Shown: positions 53,924 through 64,000 of the stretch, one piece after another | How the letters are laid out: every line of letters begins with the position of its first letter | Numbering within the stretch: position 1 is the stretch's first letter | From: Struthio camelus | Taxonomy: Eukaryota > Chordata > Aves > Struthioniformes > Struthionidae | DNA: 64,000 nt | Assembly (NCBI RefSeq): GCF_040807025.1 | Contig: NC_090967.1 | Span: 6,440,001 to 6,504,000, forward strand | Direction of reading: 5' to 3' | The notes under the pieces: model-generated | Seen by the model: the letters and a program-made list of their open reading frames with translations, nothing else | Told to the model about the DNA's origin: nothing | The model's database searches: none | Made by a program: the position numbers and the translations under genes

Positions 53924-54755
53924 GCGCCGCGACTCCCTCCGGGTTGGCCCCGCGCCGTCCTCCCCGCCGCCCCCTCCGGCTCAGCCCTGCCCCTTCGTTT
54001 ACTCACCGCTTTTACCTGCGCTCGTTTATTATGACCGAAGGGGGCCGGGGAGGGGGGTGGGGGCTGCAGAGGGACGTGTCTAGCGGGGAGCATCCCACCG
54101 AAGGGCCCCTCTTCGCGGAGGGAGCGGAGCGGGGAGCCCGCCGGGCGGCGGGAAGGCGGTGACCCCCCGGCAGCCGAGCCCGGCCCCGGCCCCGCCGGCG
54201 CGTCCCGCATCCCGGTGCTCTCCTCGGCCCTGGCCCGCCGCCCCGCCGCGGGGCCGGCTCTCGCTGCTCGTCCCCCGGGACCGCGGCTCCCGCGTGCCGA
54301 GACCCGGCTCCTGGCGGGTTACTTAAAAAAAAAAAAAAAAAAAGAGGGGAAATCCAGCAGGTGCTTTCCCTGCCAGCTGGGGAGGGATCGGGTGGCCGGT
54401 GCTTGGCGGTGGCTGCCACCCTGCTGCGCCGAGCAGCGGGGCCGGGGGCGCCGGCGGGGACGCAGCCTCGCCGCTGCGCTGGGACCACGCCGCGGACACG
54501 GCCAGCAGCATCCCCGGCCGGCGGCCCCGGCGGCGCGGCTCCGGCACGGCCGGCGGCCCGCGGCAAGGCGGCACGGGCAGGGATGGGCGCCGTTCCTCGC
54601 TGCGGGGGGGGGGCCTTGCCCGGGGGTTGGCTGCAGGAGATGGCAGGATGGGGGGGCTTCCCCGCCGCAAGGTAGTATGCGGTGTCTTTGGAAAACAAAA
54701 AACAAAAAAACAAAACCCCAAGGATTTGGATTAAAAAGCCCTTTTTTTTGTGTTT
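53924..54755 (+). other. CILP2: Probable CILP2 3'UTR
   Basis: No exon follows the stop. ATTAAA at 54730-54735 with a T-rich and GT-rich element immediately after is the first convincing poly(A) signal. An A18-like run lies at 54,325-54,343. The end is inferred. Confidence 0.5.
54730..54735 (+). terminator. CILP2: Candidate CILP2 poly(A) signal ATTAAA
   Basis: ATTAAA followed by AAGCCCTTTTTTTTGTGT, a U/GU-rich downstream element. Confidence 0.5.
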
Positions 54756-55621
54756 TCTCGCCCAAGCGGTGCCAGCTCTCCGGCCAAGGCAAGGGGAGCT
54801 CGGGCGCAGTCGGTGCGTCGGGACGCCAGGCTCGGCCCCCGCGGTGCTAACACGAGCTGGGGTGCCGCCGGTAATCCCCGACATCCTGCCCCCAGCAAAG
54901 GGCATTTTGCCCCAAATACCCTTTTCCCAGGCCAAAAAAAAAAAAAAAAAAAAAAAAAAAACCAAACCAGCAGGTCGTACACCACCTTTCCAGCAGGGCA
55001 GAGCCTCCTGCCGAGCCGCTGCTCGCCCGGCGCGGGAGGACGCGCGGGCGCCGGTGCTGCCCGCCGCGCCGAGGCCGCGGCCGGGCCGGGCGCGGGGACG
55101 GGGACGGGGCTGGCCGGCGCGCACCCACCACTCGTGCGGATTTGTACATTATTTATTACGAAATATACGGTTGTCTTACACCCGCGTGGCCGGTGGGTCT
55201 CTCTGCATGCACGATGCTGCCCGGACCTCAGCTGGGGACGGAGCCGGGACACGGGTACCTCCCCGCCCGCCACCCCGAAAGCAGCCGGGCGCCGGTCCTG
55301 CAAGCGCCCGGACCCCCGGCGAGCCCAGCTCCCTGCTCCCCGCCGGCACGGTAGCGGCGTCCCGGCCGCTCCTGTTTGCCTTGGCCCCGTGCAGCAGCCT
55401 GGCCTCGTTAAACGGCCGCGGCCGGGAAAGCGCTCCAGCTCGCCGGAGCCTCGCCGCCCGGGGGGACGTGGCAGCCCGGGGAGGGGGAGGCTGAGCCGGC
55501 TCGGGGGCGCCCTTCGTGGGCACCCGACTTCCCCCCGCCCAGGGCTGGGTGTCTGTGCGTCCGTCGGGTGGACGGACAGGAGGGTCCCGGCAGGCGCCCT
55601 GCAATACCCGGGGGTGGTTTG

Positions 55622-55655
<34 letters not shown>

Positions 55656-56340
55656 GCAGAGATCTGCAAAAGTCTTTCCATGCTCGCGGACCCCGAGGAG
55701 CGCTTGGGATGGAGCGCATCCCAGCAGCGGCTGCCGGCTCCCCGCGTCTGGCAGCCGGGCTGTGGTCCCACGCCCCCTCCCACCCATCCCGCTCCCTGGC
55801 GCATGCTGTAATGGAACAGGCTGTTTATGGGTCCAAAAAAATCCCCTTCTCCTCACAGGACACTGTTTCCCTTTTAAAATATGGTTTGGCCAAGGCAAGG
55901 CATTTTTCTACCCTTATGCTGGATGCTGCCACTTGCCAGATCAAAGGGGCTGGGGCACCCGGGGGGACACGAGGTGAACAGTTTGCCAAGCCACCTCTCG
56001 GTGCGCCAATGGCTGAAGCCCAAAGCCTGACCCCCTCCATCTCCAGCCTGGAAGCAAAGACTCAGGCTGGACACGTAGGGTGGACGATGCCACGATAATG
56101 CATGGGAAGGAGCACCTGATCTGCCCCCATGTGTCCCAGAAACCCCAGGAGCCGGCCACGGGTCTCCCACCCCCGAGGGCAGCTCTGCCGCAGCAGACAC
56201 CTCGGCACGGTGCCCATCACGCAGGGGAGGTGACCAGGCCTGACACCCCGTTCTGCTTTGAGGGTTTCTTTGGCTGTGGCACCTTGATGCTCTGCTCAGG
56301 AAATGAGGCTGGCTAACGAGGAGGTCCTGCGTGTCCCCGG
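54756..56340. other. Intergenic sequence with opposed A- and T-runs
   Basis: GC-rich sequence with an A run of about 29 at 54,933-54,961 and a T run of 30 at 55,625-55,654. No gene is recognised. The part after 55,800 is less GC-rich and unannotatable from sequence alone. Confidence 0.6.
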
Positions 56341-57030
56341 TGCTGCACATCCCTGGGTGCTGCACGTCCCCGCAGCTGCATGTCCCCAGTGCTGCACATC
56401 CCTGGATGCTGCATGTCCCCGCAGCTGCATGTCCCCAGTGCTGCACATCCCTGGATGCTGCATGTCCCCGGTGCTGCACATCCCTGGGTGCTGCATGACC
56501 CCGGTGCTGGACATCCCTGGGTGCTGCACGTCCCCGCAGCTGCATGTCCCCAGTGCTGCACATCCCTGGGTGCTGCATGACCCCGGTGCTGCACATCCCT
56601 GGGTGCTGCACGTCCCCGCAGCTGCATGTCCCTGGTGCTGCACATCCCTGGGTGCTGCATGACCCCGGTGCTGCACATCCCTGGGTGCTGCACGTCCCCG
56701 CAGCTGCATGTCCCTGGTGCTGCACATCCCTGGGTGCTGCACGACCCCGGTGCTGCACATCCCTGGGTGCTGCACGTCCCCGCAGCTGCATGTCCCTGGT
56801 GCTGCACATCCCTGGGTGCTGCATGTCGCCGGTGCTGCACATCCCTGGGTGCTGCATGACCCTGGTGCTGGACATCCCTGGGTGCTGCACGTCCCCGCAG
56901 CTGCATGTCCCCAGTGCTGCACATCCCTGGATGCTGCATGACCCTGGTGCTGGACATCCCTGGGTGCTGCACGTCCCCGCAGCTGCATGTCCCCAGTGCT
57001 GCACATCCCTGGGTGCTGCATGTCCTCAGT
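56341..57030. repeat. Minisatellite of alternating 33- and 49-bp units (82-bp period)
   Basis: About 690 bases of tandem repeats around TGCTGCACATCCCTGGG. Units of 33 bp (ending GACCCCGG) and 49 bp (with CCCCGCAGCTGCATGT) alternate, giving an 82-bp higher-order period in the middle of the array. Submonomers are about 16-17 bp. Confidence 0.9.
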
Positions 57031-57324
57031 GGTGCTGGGGGATGCAGGAGCCGCCTCCACTGCTCGGAGCCGCATCCTGGCCTCCGGCCCGCAGGCGCCG
57101 TGGGTCTTCGTGGAGGAACGGCGGTGAATGCTCCACCGCGTGCATCGCAGCCCGCGGGGTTGGGGACGTTAGCGGACAGGATTGTTTTCCACCATCTGTT
57201 TGGCTTGGTTGGAGGCAGCTCCTAGCACAGGGCAGATGGAAGCGGCAGCTACTGCAGCTCTGCTGCTATTTATGATGTCAGGAAGAAAACGGGGCTAAAA
57301 ACAACACAAAGAAGCAACTCAGAA

Positions 57325-57440
57325 GTGGCTGGTCGAGCATCCCAGTCTGCAGCTGCTTGTGCTAACCGCTAGGCCAACCTCCCTTGCCAGATGCACGGGG
57401 CAGAGGCCCTGCAAGAGCCCAGGCGTCCGGGTTCCCCGTC
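57325..57440 (-). mobile_element. tRNA-like SINE fragment
   Basis: On the minus strand TGGCCTAGCGGTTAGCAC (reverse complement around 57,359-57,376) matches a tRNA-type box A, followed by GACTGGGA. A GGACGCCTGGG motif (57418-57437, reverse strand) lies next to it. The combination resembles a tRNA-derived short interspersed repeat of sauropsid genomes. It is too degraded for a functional tRNA and no clear box B is present. Confidence 0.4.
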
Positions 57441-60400
57441 CCTCATTTGCCTGCAGAGCTTGGGGGGCCGGAGGGGGACCATAAGGACCCAGGGCAAAGC
57501 GGTGCCGTCGCTCCTCGGCCCCATCCGCCCTCGCCGGGCCGGCCCGCAGCCCCGCTGCCCGGCAGGACCGTCCGTGCAGCCCCGCCGCCCCGCACGAGGC
57601 CCTGCCCGAGCCCCGCAGCTCCCCCCGGCTCCGCGGCTCCCGGCCGGGGCCTCTGCACCGCTTGGCCCTCGCAGCAGGAAACCAGGCTGCTGGAAGGCCC
57701 CGGGGAAGGAAAACCCCAAACCGCTCCTGGGCAGCAGCAGCGTCTCGGCAGAGAGCTGGAGGGGCCGCGCGCGGGAGAGGGCTGCGCGCAACCTGCTCCC
57801 ATCCCCGGCTCGCAGCCCCTTCTCCGCGGGGAGAGCGCCTCTCTCCTCGCCACAGCTCTGATTTTCCACCAACAGCTTTGGAAAAGCCTGAAGAGCTGCG
57901 GAAAAGCCCCCCCTTCCCCAAGGGAGGCCGGCTGGGAGGCAGCTGCCAGGCCCCCGGCCCTGGGCACGACGCTCTCCAGATACTCCCGTCCCTCCACCAT
58001 CCGGCCCCATCCAGCCCCTCCGAATTGCGCTTTGCATTTCGGCTCCCGCCGGTTACTCAGAGCCGAAGGGTGAAGCGGCACCCTGGCCGGCGGAGGGTGC
58101 AGGGAGCAGGTGCAGAGCAGGGGGACGAGGGGGCAGCGGGGGCTCCCGAGCCACCCGTGCAGGATGATGGCAACATGGACCCGCTGCGGGCAGGTTGCGT
58201 GGGGAGCCGGGGAGGGGGATGCAGCCCCGGACCCGCCGGGCTGGCTCGTGCCGGGTTGGGGGCCCGGCCCCGCGTTCCTGCACTCCCGCGGCGGCTCCGG
58301 CACGCAGGCACGGACCGGCAGCCGGCTGCGCCGGGGCGGCTGGGGCCGGCGGGCTGGAAACCCGCCCGGGGCCAGGGCTGGGCTGGGGGCCGCAGCCCGC
58401 GGGGCTCCTCGCGGCCGGCCGGCCCCGCTCCCCACCCACATGCTGCAGCTCTGAGCTCATGCTAAGGAGCGTCAGCAGGTACCAAAATAACCCCCCGGCC
58501 TCCCTGGAGGTCGCCGGCTTGCAGGCAGTGCCGAACCTTGCAATGCAGCGCAGCGCCAGCTGGGACAGCTTTGCCTCTGCTTCTCCTAATTGTTAGCAGA
58601 GAGCGGCGGCGTGCGGCTGCGGCCGCGGCGGGGCTGCCGGGGCCGGCAGCGGGAAGCGAGGCCGGGAGCGCGCCGCCGCCGGCGCCTGGCCCCGGGACCC
58701 CTCGCCGGGCTGCAGGACGATGGCTTTCCTGCATGGCAGTGGCTTTGGGGGTCCAACCCACCTTTTCTTTCCCCTTCCGGACCCTTGCCGGGAGCAATGC
58801 CCATGGCTGAGTGCCAGGACGGGCAGGTGGGGTGACAGCGGCCGGTGCAAGAGTCTCTGAGCTAGAAACGGGGCGCAGCGAGAGCTGCCAGCCTCAGGTT
58901 TTGGGGCGGACAGCCAGGCCTCCTGCTGCCCCTCTTGCACCCTGCATCGGAGAGCTGCCGGGTGCTGTGGCTGGGCCGGTGGGTCCCGGCCCTCGTGTCG
59001 GGCCGCCAAGCCCCGACGCGCCCCGGTGGCAGAGACCCGGCGGGGAAACCCGCTGCCCCCTCCCAGGGCATGGGGGCCACCGCAGGCTGCCTGCAACCGG
59101 CCGGGGCGCCGGGGGCTGCGGCCGGCGCGGAGGAGCCGCGTTTCGCCGGCGCCGTCCCGGCAGCGGGGCAGCGGCCGCGCCGGGGCAGCCGTGATGAGAA
59201 ACGCAGGCCGGGGGCGCCCGGAGCAGCGCTGGTGCTCAGACGGGTCCAGCTGCTTCTCGTTACCTCCGAACGCCGTCCAAAACTGAATAACAAACCGGGG
59301 AAGGGAAAAGGGAGAGAGAAACCAGCTCCCCATCCCGCCCCGCCAGCAATTAGAGATGGCCGGAGCCCAACATAAATGAAGACGACGGTAGCCGCCCGCT
59401 CGCGGGGCGCACCGGCACGTCCTTAAATGCCGCCGCGCGGCCGGGGGCGGCCGGGACCCCGGCCAAGGGGGGCTCAGGCTCCCGTTTGCTCAGCGGCTGC
59501 TGCTCCCCGCCGGGCTCCGGGACCGGGTGCCTCCAGCGCCGGACCCCGCCGCCGCGGGGGCGGCAGCCGGGTGCCTCCCCCGGTTTCCCCAAACCGGGGC
59601 TGCAGGCCGCGGGCGCCCGGGGCGGCTGCTCGCCGCGAGCACGTTCCAGGGCTGGCCGGGAACAGAGGCTCCTCTGAGCACCAGCCGCGAGCTGGAAAGC
59701 GACTTGGGAAACAGCTCGCTCGTCCTTTTCTTTTTTTTTTCTTTCGTATTTAATAATGGAAAATGTAATGACAGCGCCTAAATTAAAATAATAAAAGAAA
59801 CCATCCGGAACGCCAACCCAAAATAGGAGCGAAACCCACGTTTCAGGCTGAACGGGAACATGGGCAGGCAAGGGATGAAAGGGAAAAGCAGACGTGCGGC
59901 GGCTGGGCAGAGGCAGCTCCGCGGGGCGGCCGGAGGGGCAGCCCGCATCGCGCCGCCGCGGCCCCTCTCCGCCCCCTCCCGCCGCTCCTCTTTGGGCCCC
60001 GTCCCGGGGGAGCCCGGCCCCCGGCCCCGCTCCTCTCCGGCCGGATCCTGCCCTGCCCGCGGCTGCTCCCAGCCCCGCAGCCTGGCTTTCTCCCCCCGGG
60101 TCGCATCGGACAAGGGGCTCCAGCGCCCCGGGGAGCGGGGACGGGTCCGGCGTCGGAGCCTGCCTGGGCGGTGCCAGCTCCCCGGCTCCGCGCGATGCCG
60201 GAGCCCGCGCCGGGTCCAGCTCCCGAATTCCAGGCCGTCTGGCCAAGAGATGCTGCTCCGCTCCCGGCGCGGAGGGAGGCAAACAGCAGCCTGCATGCAC
60301 GCCGGCAGGCTGGAGGCGAGACCCTTCCCCGGCCTGCCGCCCCCCGGCCAAAGCGGCAAGACCCCCCCCCCCGGAGCGGGAGCTGGAGGGGGGGGTCAGC

Positions 60401-60770
60401 AATACGGCTATTTGCCCCCTGCTGTTGCAGGGAGCGTTTGAAGTCCAGATTTGGGGAAAAACAGGAGGGCGAGGAGAGGTGGCCGGAGAGGAGGTTCCCG
60501 CGGTGTTTCCTGGGTGCCCATCGCTGCACCCCGGGCGGACAGGGCGCAAAGGGGAAAAGCAGGATGAAATAAATAAATGCATCCCCCGGGACCCCGGCCC
60601 GTTCGAGGGGAGCGAAGCGCCTCTCGCCTCCGCGGCCGGCTCCCGCGGGAAGGCCCGGGGACCCGTGCCGAAAGCCCGGCGGGACCAGGGTGCTGTTTGC
60701 CGGGGGGCACGCTGCGCTGCCCGGCTTCGGGAGACGAGCCTGCCCAGCGCCCGTTCCTCTCGGAGTTGCT
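57441..60770. other. CpG-dense sequence without a recognised gene
   Basis: 3.3 kb of very GC-rich DNA. Many long open frames exist on both strands but none resembles a known protein; they are expected at this composition. PBX4, the next gene in human, was looked for (PBX N-terminal and homeodomain motifs) and not found. A small AT-rich patch lies at 59,730-59,830. Confidence 0.6.
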
Positions 60771-61135
60771 TTTTAGATATATTTTAAGGATTGCATCTTA
60801 ATATCTCAGGGTTCAAAGGAACGTTACTGAAGTGAGCTGGTTCTGGAAAAAACATCCTTTCCCCTTTTTTGCGATCTATTTTTGAAACTTTTGGCCTTCG
60901 CTCATCCCGAGGTTCCAGACCATAAATAACAATAACAACATATTTAAACCCTTTTCGATGACAGCTTGCCGAATCTGCCAGAGCATTTTAATTCTCCAGA
61001 TGTTGAAAATCTGACTCAAAACTGGAAGTTTGGTAAATATTTTGTGTGCTTCTCATTTCTCGTCCACTGGTTTTTTTATCACATGAACCAGCGGAATAAA
61101 AATAACAAGTGGAACAGTTATTTTTAGGAGATGGA
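60770..61135. promoter_or_regulatory. AT-rich island with MEF2-type site
   Basis: About 365 bases of clearly AT-rich, non-repetitive sequence between CpG-dense flanks. Contains TTATTTTTAG (reverse complement CTAAAAATAA, a perfect YTAWWWWTAR MEF2 site) at 61118-61127 and AACAATAACAAC (SOX-type AACAAT) near 60,930-60,942. Such islands are often conserved enhancers; here it lies about 7 kb downstream of CILP2. Function is inference. Confidence 0.35.
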
Positions 61136-62032
61136 GGGAGGAAAGGTGAGTCGGTGGCTGCCGGCCCCGCCGGCCCGCGGCAGGCAACCGGCCGCGGCAT
61201 CGCTGTGATTTACTCCGAGCAGCGGGGGCAGCCGGGGCCGGGGCTGCGCCAGGACCCCGGAGCGATGATTTCCTCCGATTGCCGGGACCAGGGACGGCGG
61301 CCAGAGCATCCTCGGCGGGACGGCTCGCTCCGCTCCGGCAGCCTGGGCCTCGGCCGGACCCGGGTTCCCGCGGGCGCCCGGACACGGTGTCCTCAGCTGC
61401 GAGGTGCCACCCCGCGTCCCCTGTCCCCATCCTGCACCGCGATGAGTTTTCACCCTTCTGCTCAGACCCCCGCCCCGCTCCCCCCCCCCCCACCGTCTGC
61501 CTGAGGTTTTTGGAGATCTTTCGAGGGAACGAAGGAAGGGCTGTTATTGACTTTGGTCGGACGGCGTTTCCCTGCTCTCCGTGGTGCGCTGAGAAACGTC
61601 AGCAGGAAAAGTATTAAAAAAAAAAAAAAAATTGGCCTTCAGCGCAAGTCCTGGAAAAAGAGAGTTTTGAATTTCCCCACAACAGAAGCAAACAGGGAGC
61701 GTGGCTGCGGGCTGCGCCAGCGCCCGGGAGGCAGCGCTCCGGCGCCTGGCCAAGTCGGCTCGCTCGGGGCCGGGGCGGCTCGAGGCCGAGCGCCGCCGCG
61801 CCGAGGGCCGCCGGTCGCAGCAGCGAGGACGGGGCCGGCGAGGGGAGCGCTCAAAGCACGTCCCCCGCATTTTGCCCTTTCGCCTTCCTTCGCCAGTTCT
61901 TCTCCCCCCCCCCCCCAAAAAAAAAAAACCCCTCCTTCTGAAAGACAGAAGTATTTTGCCAGGGGACGTCCGGCCGCGCTGCGCGCCCGGTGCTGGCCCG
62001 AGCCCTGGCTGGGAGCCGGCCCCGACGCCGCT
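61136..62032. other. GC-rich spacer before the terminal array
   Basis: No gene recognised. It has an A-run at 61,617-61,630 and C-run/A-run junctions near 61,905-61,930. Confidence 0.6.
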
Positions 62033-64000
62033 CCACCCCGTGCCCTGGGTACCCTGTGCCGTGGGTACCGCACACCCCGGCTACCCCAAACTCCAGGTAC
62101 CGGCTACCCTGGGTAACCCCACACCCCGGCTACCCCACAGCCTGGCTATCCTATCCCCCAGCATCTCTAGACCCTGTGCACCCCATAACCCCGGTTCCCC
62201 ACACCCTGGCTACCCCACAGCCTGGCTATCCTATCCCCCAGCATCTCTAGACCCTGTGCACCCCATAACCCCGGTTCCCCACACCCTGGCTACCCCACAG
62301 CCTGGCTATCCTATCCCCCAGCATCTCTAGACCCTGTGCACCCCATAACCCCGGTACCCCACACCCCGGCTACCCCATAACCTGGCTATCCTATCCCCCA
62401 GCATCTCTAGATCCTGTGCACCCCATAACCCCAGTTCCCCACACCCCGGCTACCCCACAGCCTGGCTATCCTATCCCCCAGCATCTCTAGACCCTGTGCA
62501 CCCCATAACCCCGGTTCCCCACACCCCGGCTACCCCACAGCCTGGCTATCCTATCCCCCAGCATCTCTAGACCCTGTGCACCCCCTAACCCCGGTTCCCC
62601 ACACCCCGGCTACCCCACAGCCTGGCTATCCTATCCCCCAGCATCTCTAGACCCTGTGCACCCCCTAACCCCGGTTCCCCACACCCCGGCTACCCCACAG
62701 CCTGGCTATCCTATCCCCCAGCATCTCTAGACCCTGTGCACCCCATAACCCCGGTTCCCCACACCCCGGCTACCCCACAGCCTGGCTATCCTATCCCCCA
62801 GCATCTCTAGATCCTGTGCACCCCATAACCCTGGTACCCCACACCCCGGCTACCCCATAACCTGGCTATCCTATCCCCCAGCATCTCTAGACCCTGTGCA
62901 CCCCCTAACCCTGGTTCCCCACACCCCGGCTACCCCCACAACCTGGCTATCCTATCCCCCAGCATCTCTAGATCCTGTGCACCCCCTAACCCTGGTACCC
63001 CACACCCCGGCTACCCCACAGCCTGGCTATCCTATCCCCCAGCATCTCTAGACCCTGTGCACCCCATAACCCCGGTACCCCACACCCCGGCTACCCCACA
63101 GCCTGGCTATCCTATCCCCCAGCATCTCTAGACCCTGTGCACCCCATAACCCCGGTACCCCACACCCCAGCTACCCCACAGCCTGGCTATCCTATCCCCC
63201 AGCATCTCTAGATCCTGTGCACCCCATAACCCCGGTACCCCACACCCCGGCTACCCCACAGCCTGGCTATCCTATCCCCCAGCATCTCTAGACCCTGTGC
63301 ACCCCCTAACCCCGGTTCCCCACACCCCGGCTACCCCACAGCCTGGCTATCCTATCCCCCAGCATCTCTAGACCCTGTGCACCCCATAACCCCAGTTCCC
63401 CACACCCCGGCTACCCCACAACCTGGCTATCCTATCCCCCAGCATCTCTAGACCCTGTGAACCCCCTAACCCTGGTACCCCACACCCCGGCTACCCCACA
63501 GCCTGGCTATCCTATCCCCCAGCATCTCTAGACCCTGTGCACCCCATAACCCTGGTACCCCACACCCCGGCTACCCCACAACCTGGCTATCCTATCCCCC
63601 AGCATCTCTAGACCCTGTGCACCCCATAACCCTGGTACCCCACACCCCGGCTACCCCACAACCTGGCTATCCTATCCCCCAGCATCTCTAGATCCTGTGC
63701 ACCCCCTAACCCCGGTTCCCCACACCCCAGCTACCCCATAACCTCACTATCCTACACCCCTGTGTCTCCATATCCGGGTACCCCCCTACATAAGTACCCC
63801 ATATTCCAGGTACCCCATAGCCTGGCTACCCCATACCCTGGGGTACCCCACACTTTTGGGTACCCCAAAGCCTGGGTGCTCCATATGGTATGTAGCCCAT
63901 AACCTAGGTAGCCTGTATCCCGGGTAGCTTGTATTTCAGACACCCCCTGCCCCATATGTGCCCCATACCCCAATACTCCATACCCTGCCCTGCCCCATAT
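62033..64000. repeat. 80-bp higher-order minisatellite built of 16-bp monomers
   Basis: Twenty copies of an 80-bp unit (GCATCTCTAG recurs at 62161, 62241 ... 63682, always 80 apart except one 81-base step). Each unit divides into five 16-bp monomers related to CTACCCCACACCCCGG. Flanks at 62,033-62,120 and 63,740-64,000 consist of diverged single 16-bp monomers. The array continues to, and probably past, the window end. Confidence 0.95.

Noticed and set aside
55874-57075. Long minus-strand frames rich in C, M, H and Q repeats (376 and 259 codons)
   Set aside because: They are translations of the 82-bp minisatellite with no non-repeat coding sequence or conserved start.
57325-57380. Possible tRNA gene on the minus strand
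   Set aside because: Box A is present, but there is no proper box B, anticodon stem or acceptor pairing; better explained as a SINE fragment.
58445-58596. Short frame ending NLAMQRSASWDSFASASPNC
   Set aside because: It looks less biased than its neighbours, but there is no recognisable homologue or splice context; not enough to call an exon.
62129-63728. Regularly spaced repeats that might suggest a CRISPR-like array
   Set aside because: There are no unique spacers: the whole 80-bp unit repeats, in a vertebrate genome. It is a minisatellite.

Overview
This is a vertebrate window, most likely from a bird. It reads left to right as GATAD2A, NDUFA13, a decayed YJEFN3 and CILP2, all on the + strand. 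This is the gene order of human 19p13.11, and as I recall that block corresponds to chicken microchromosome 28. Intron/exon structure, GT-AG junctions, a base composition that switches from AT-rich to very GC-rich, abundant minisatellites and the lack of mammalian-type interspersed repeats all fit an avian microchromosome. The species cannot be named from the sequence.

Layout. From 1 to about 31,190 lies GATAD2A (p66-alpha, a NuRD subunit): ten coding exons encode a continuous 600-residue protein, followed by a 4.4 kb 3'UTR with several poly(A) signals. Its first long intron carries an internal CpG island with CACGTG palindromes. From 31.2 to 39.5 kb I recognise no protein gene. The stretch holds CpG-rich patches and a 40-bp tandem array just before the NDUFA13 promoter; the TSSK6 gene that mammals carry here is not seen. 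NDUFA13 (complex I subunit, GRIM-19) occupies 39,569-41,463 in five coding exons (144 residues). At 43.5-45.5 kb, recognisable exons of YJEFN3 remain, but they carry a stop, a frameshift, missing splice donors and no terminal stop, so I call a pseudogene. CILP2 (cartilage matrix protein) runs 46,388-53,923 in nine coding exons (1,229 residues) with a TATA promoter. It has two TSP1 modules where I recall only one in human.

The last 10 kb (53.9-64 kb) has no recognisable gene. It holds the CILP2 3'UTR, an 82-bp tandem array, a tRNA-like SINE fragment, GC-rich CpG-dense DNA, an isolated AT-rich block with a MEF2-type site, and a 2-kb array in which an 80-bp unit is itself five 16-bp monomers.

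The genes form a conserved syntenic neighbourhood and not a pathway: one chromatin regulator, one mitochondrial respiratory subunit and one secreted matrix protein. I found no CRISPR array, tRNA gene, rRNA gene or clear virus-derived element. The most informative observations are the decay of YJEFN3, the duplicated TSP1 module of CILP2, and the nested higher-order structure of several minisatellites.
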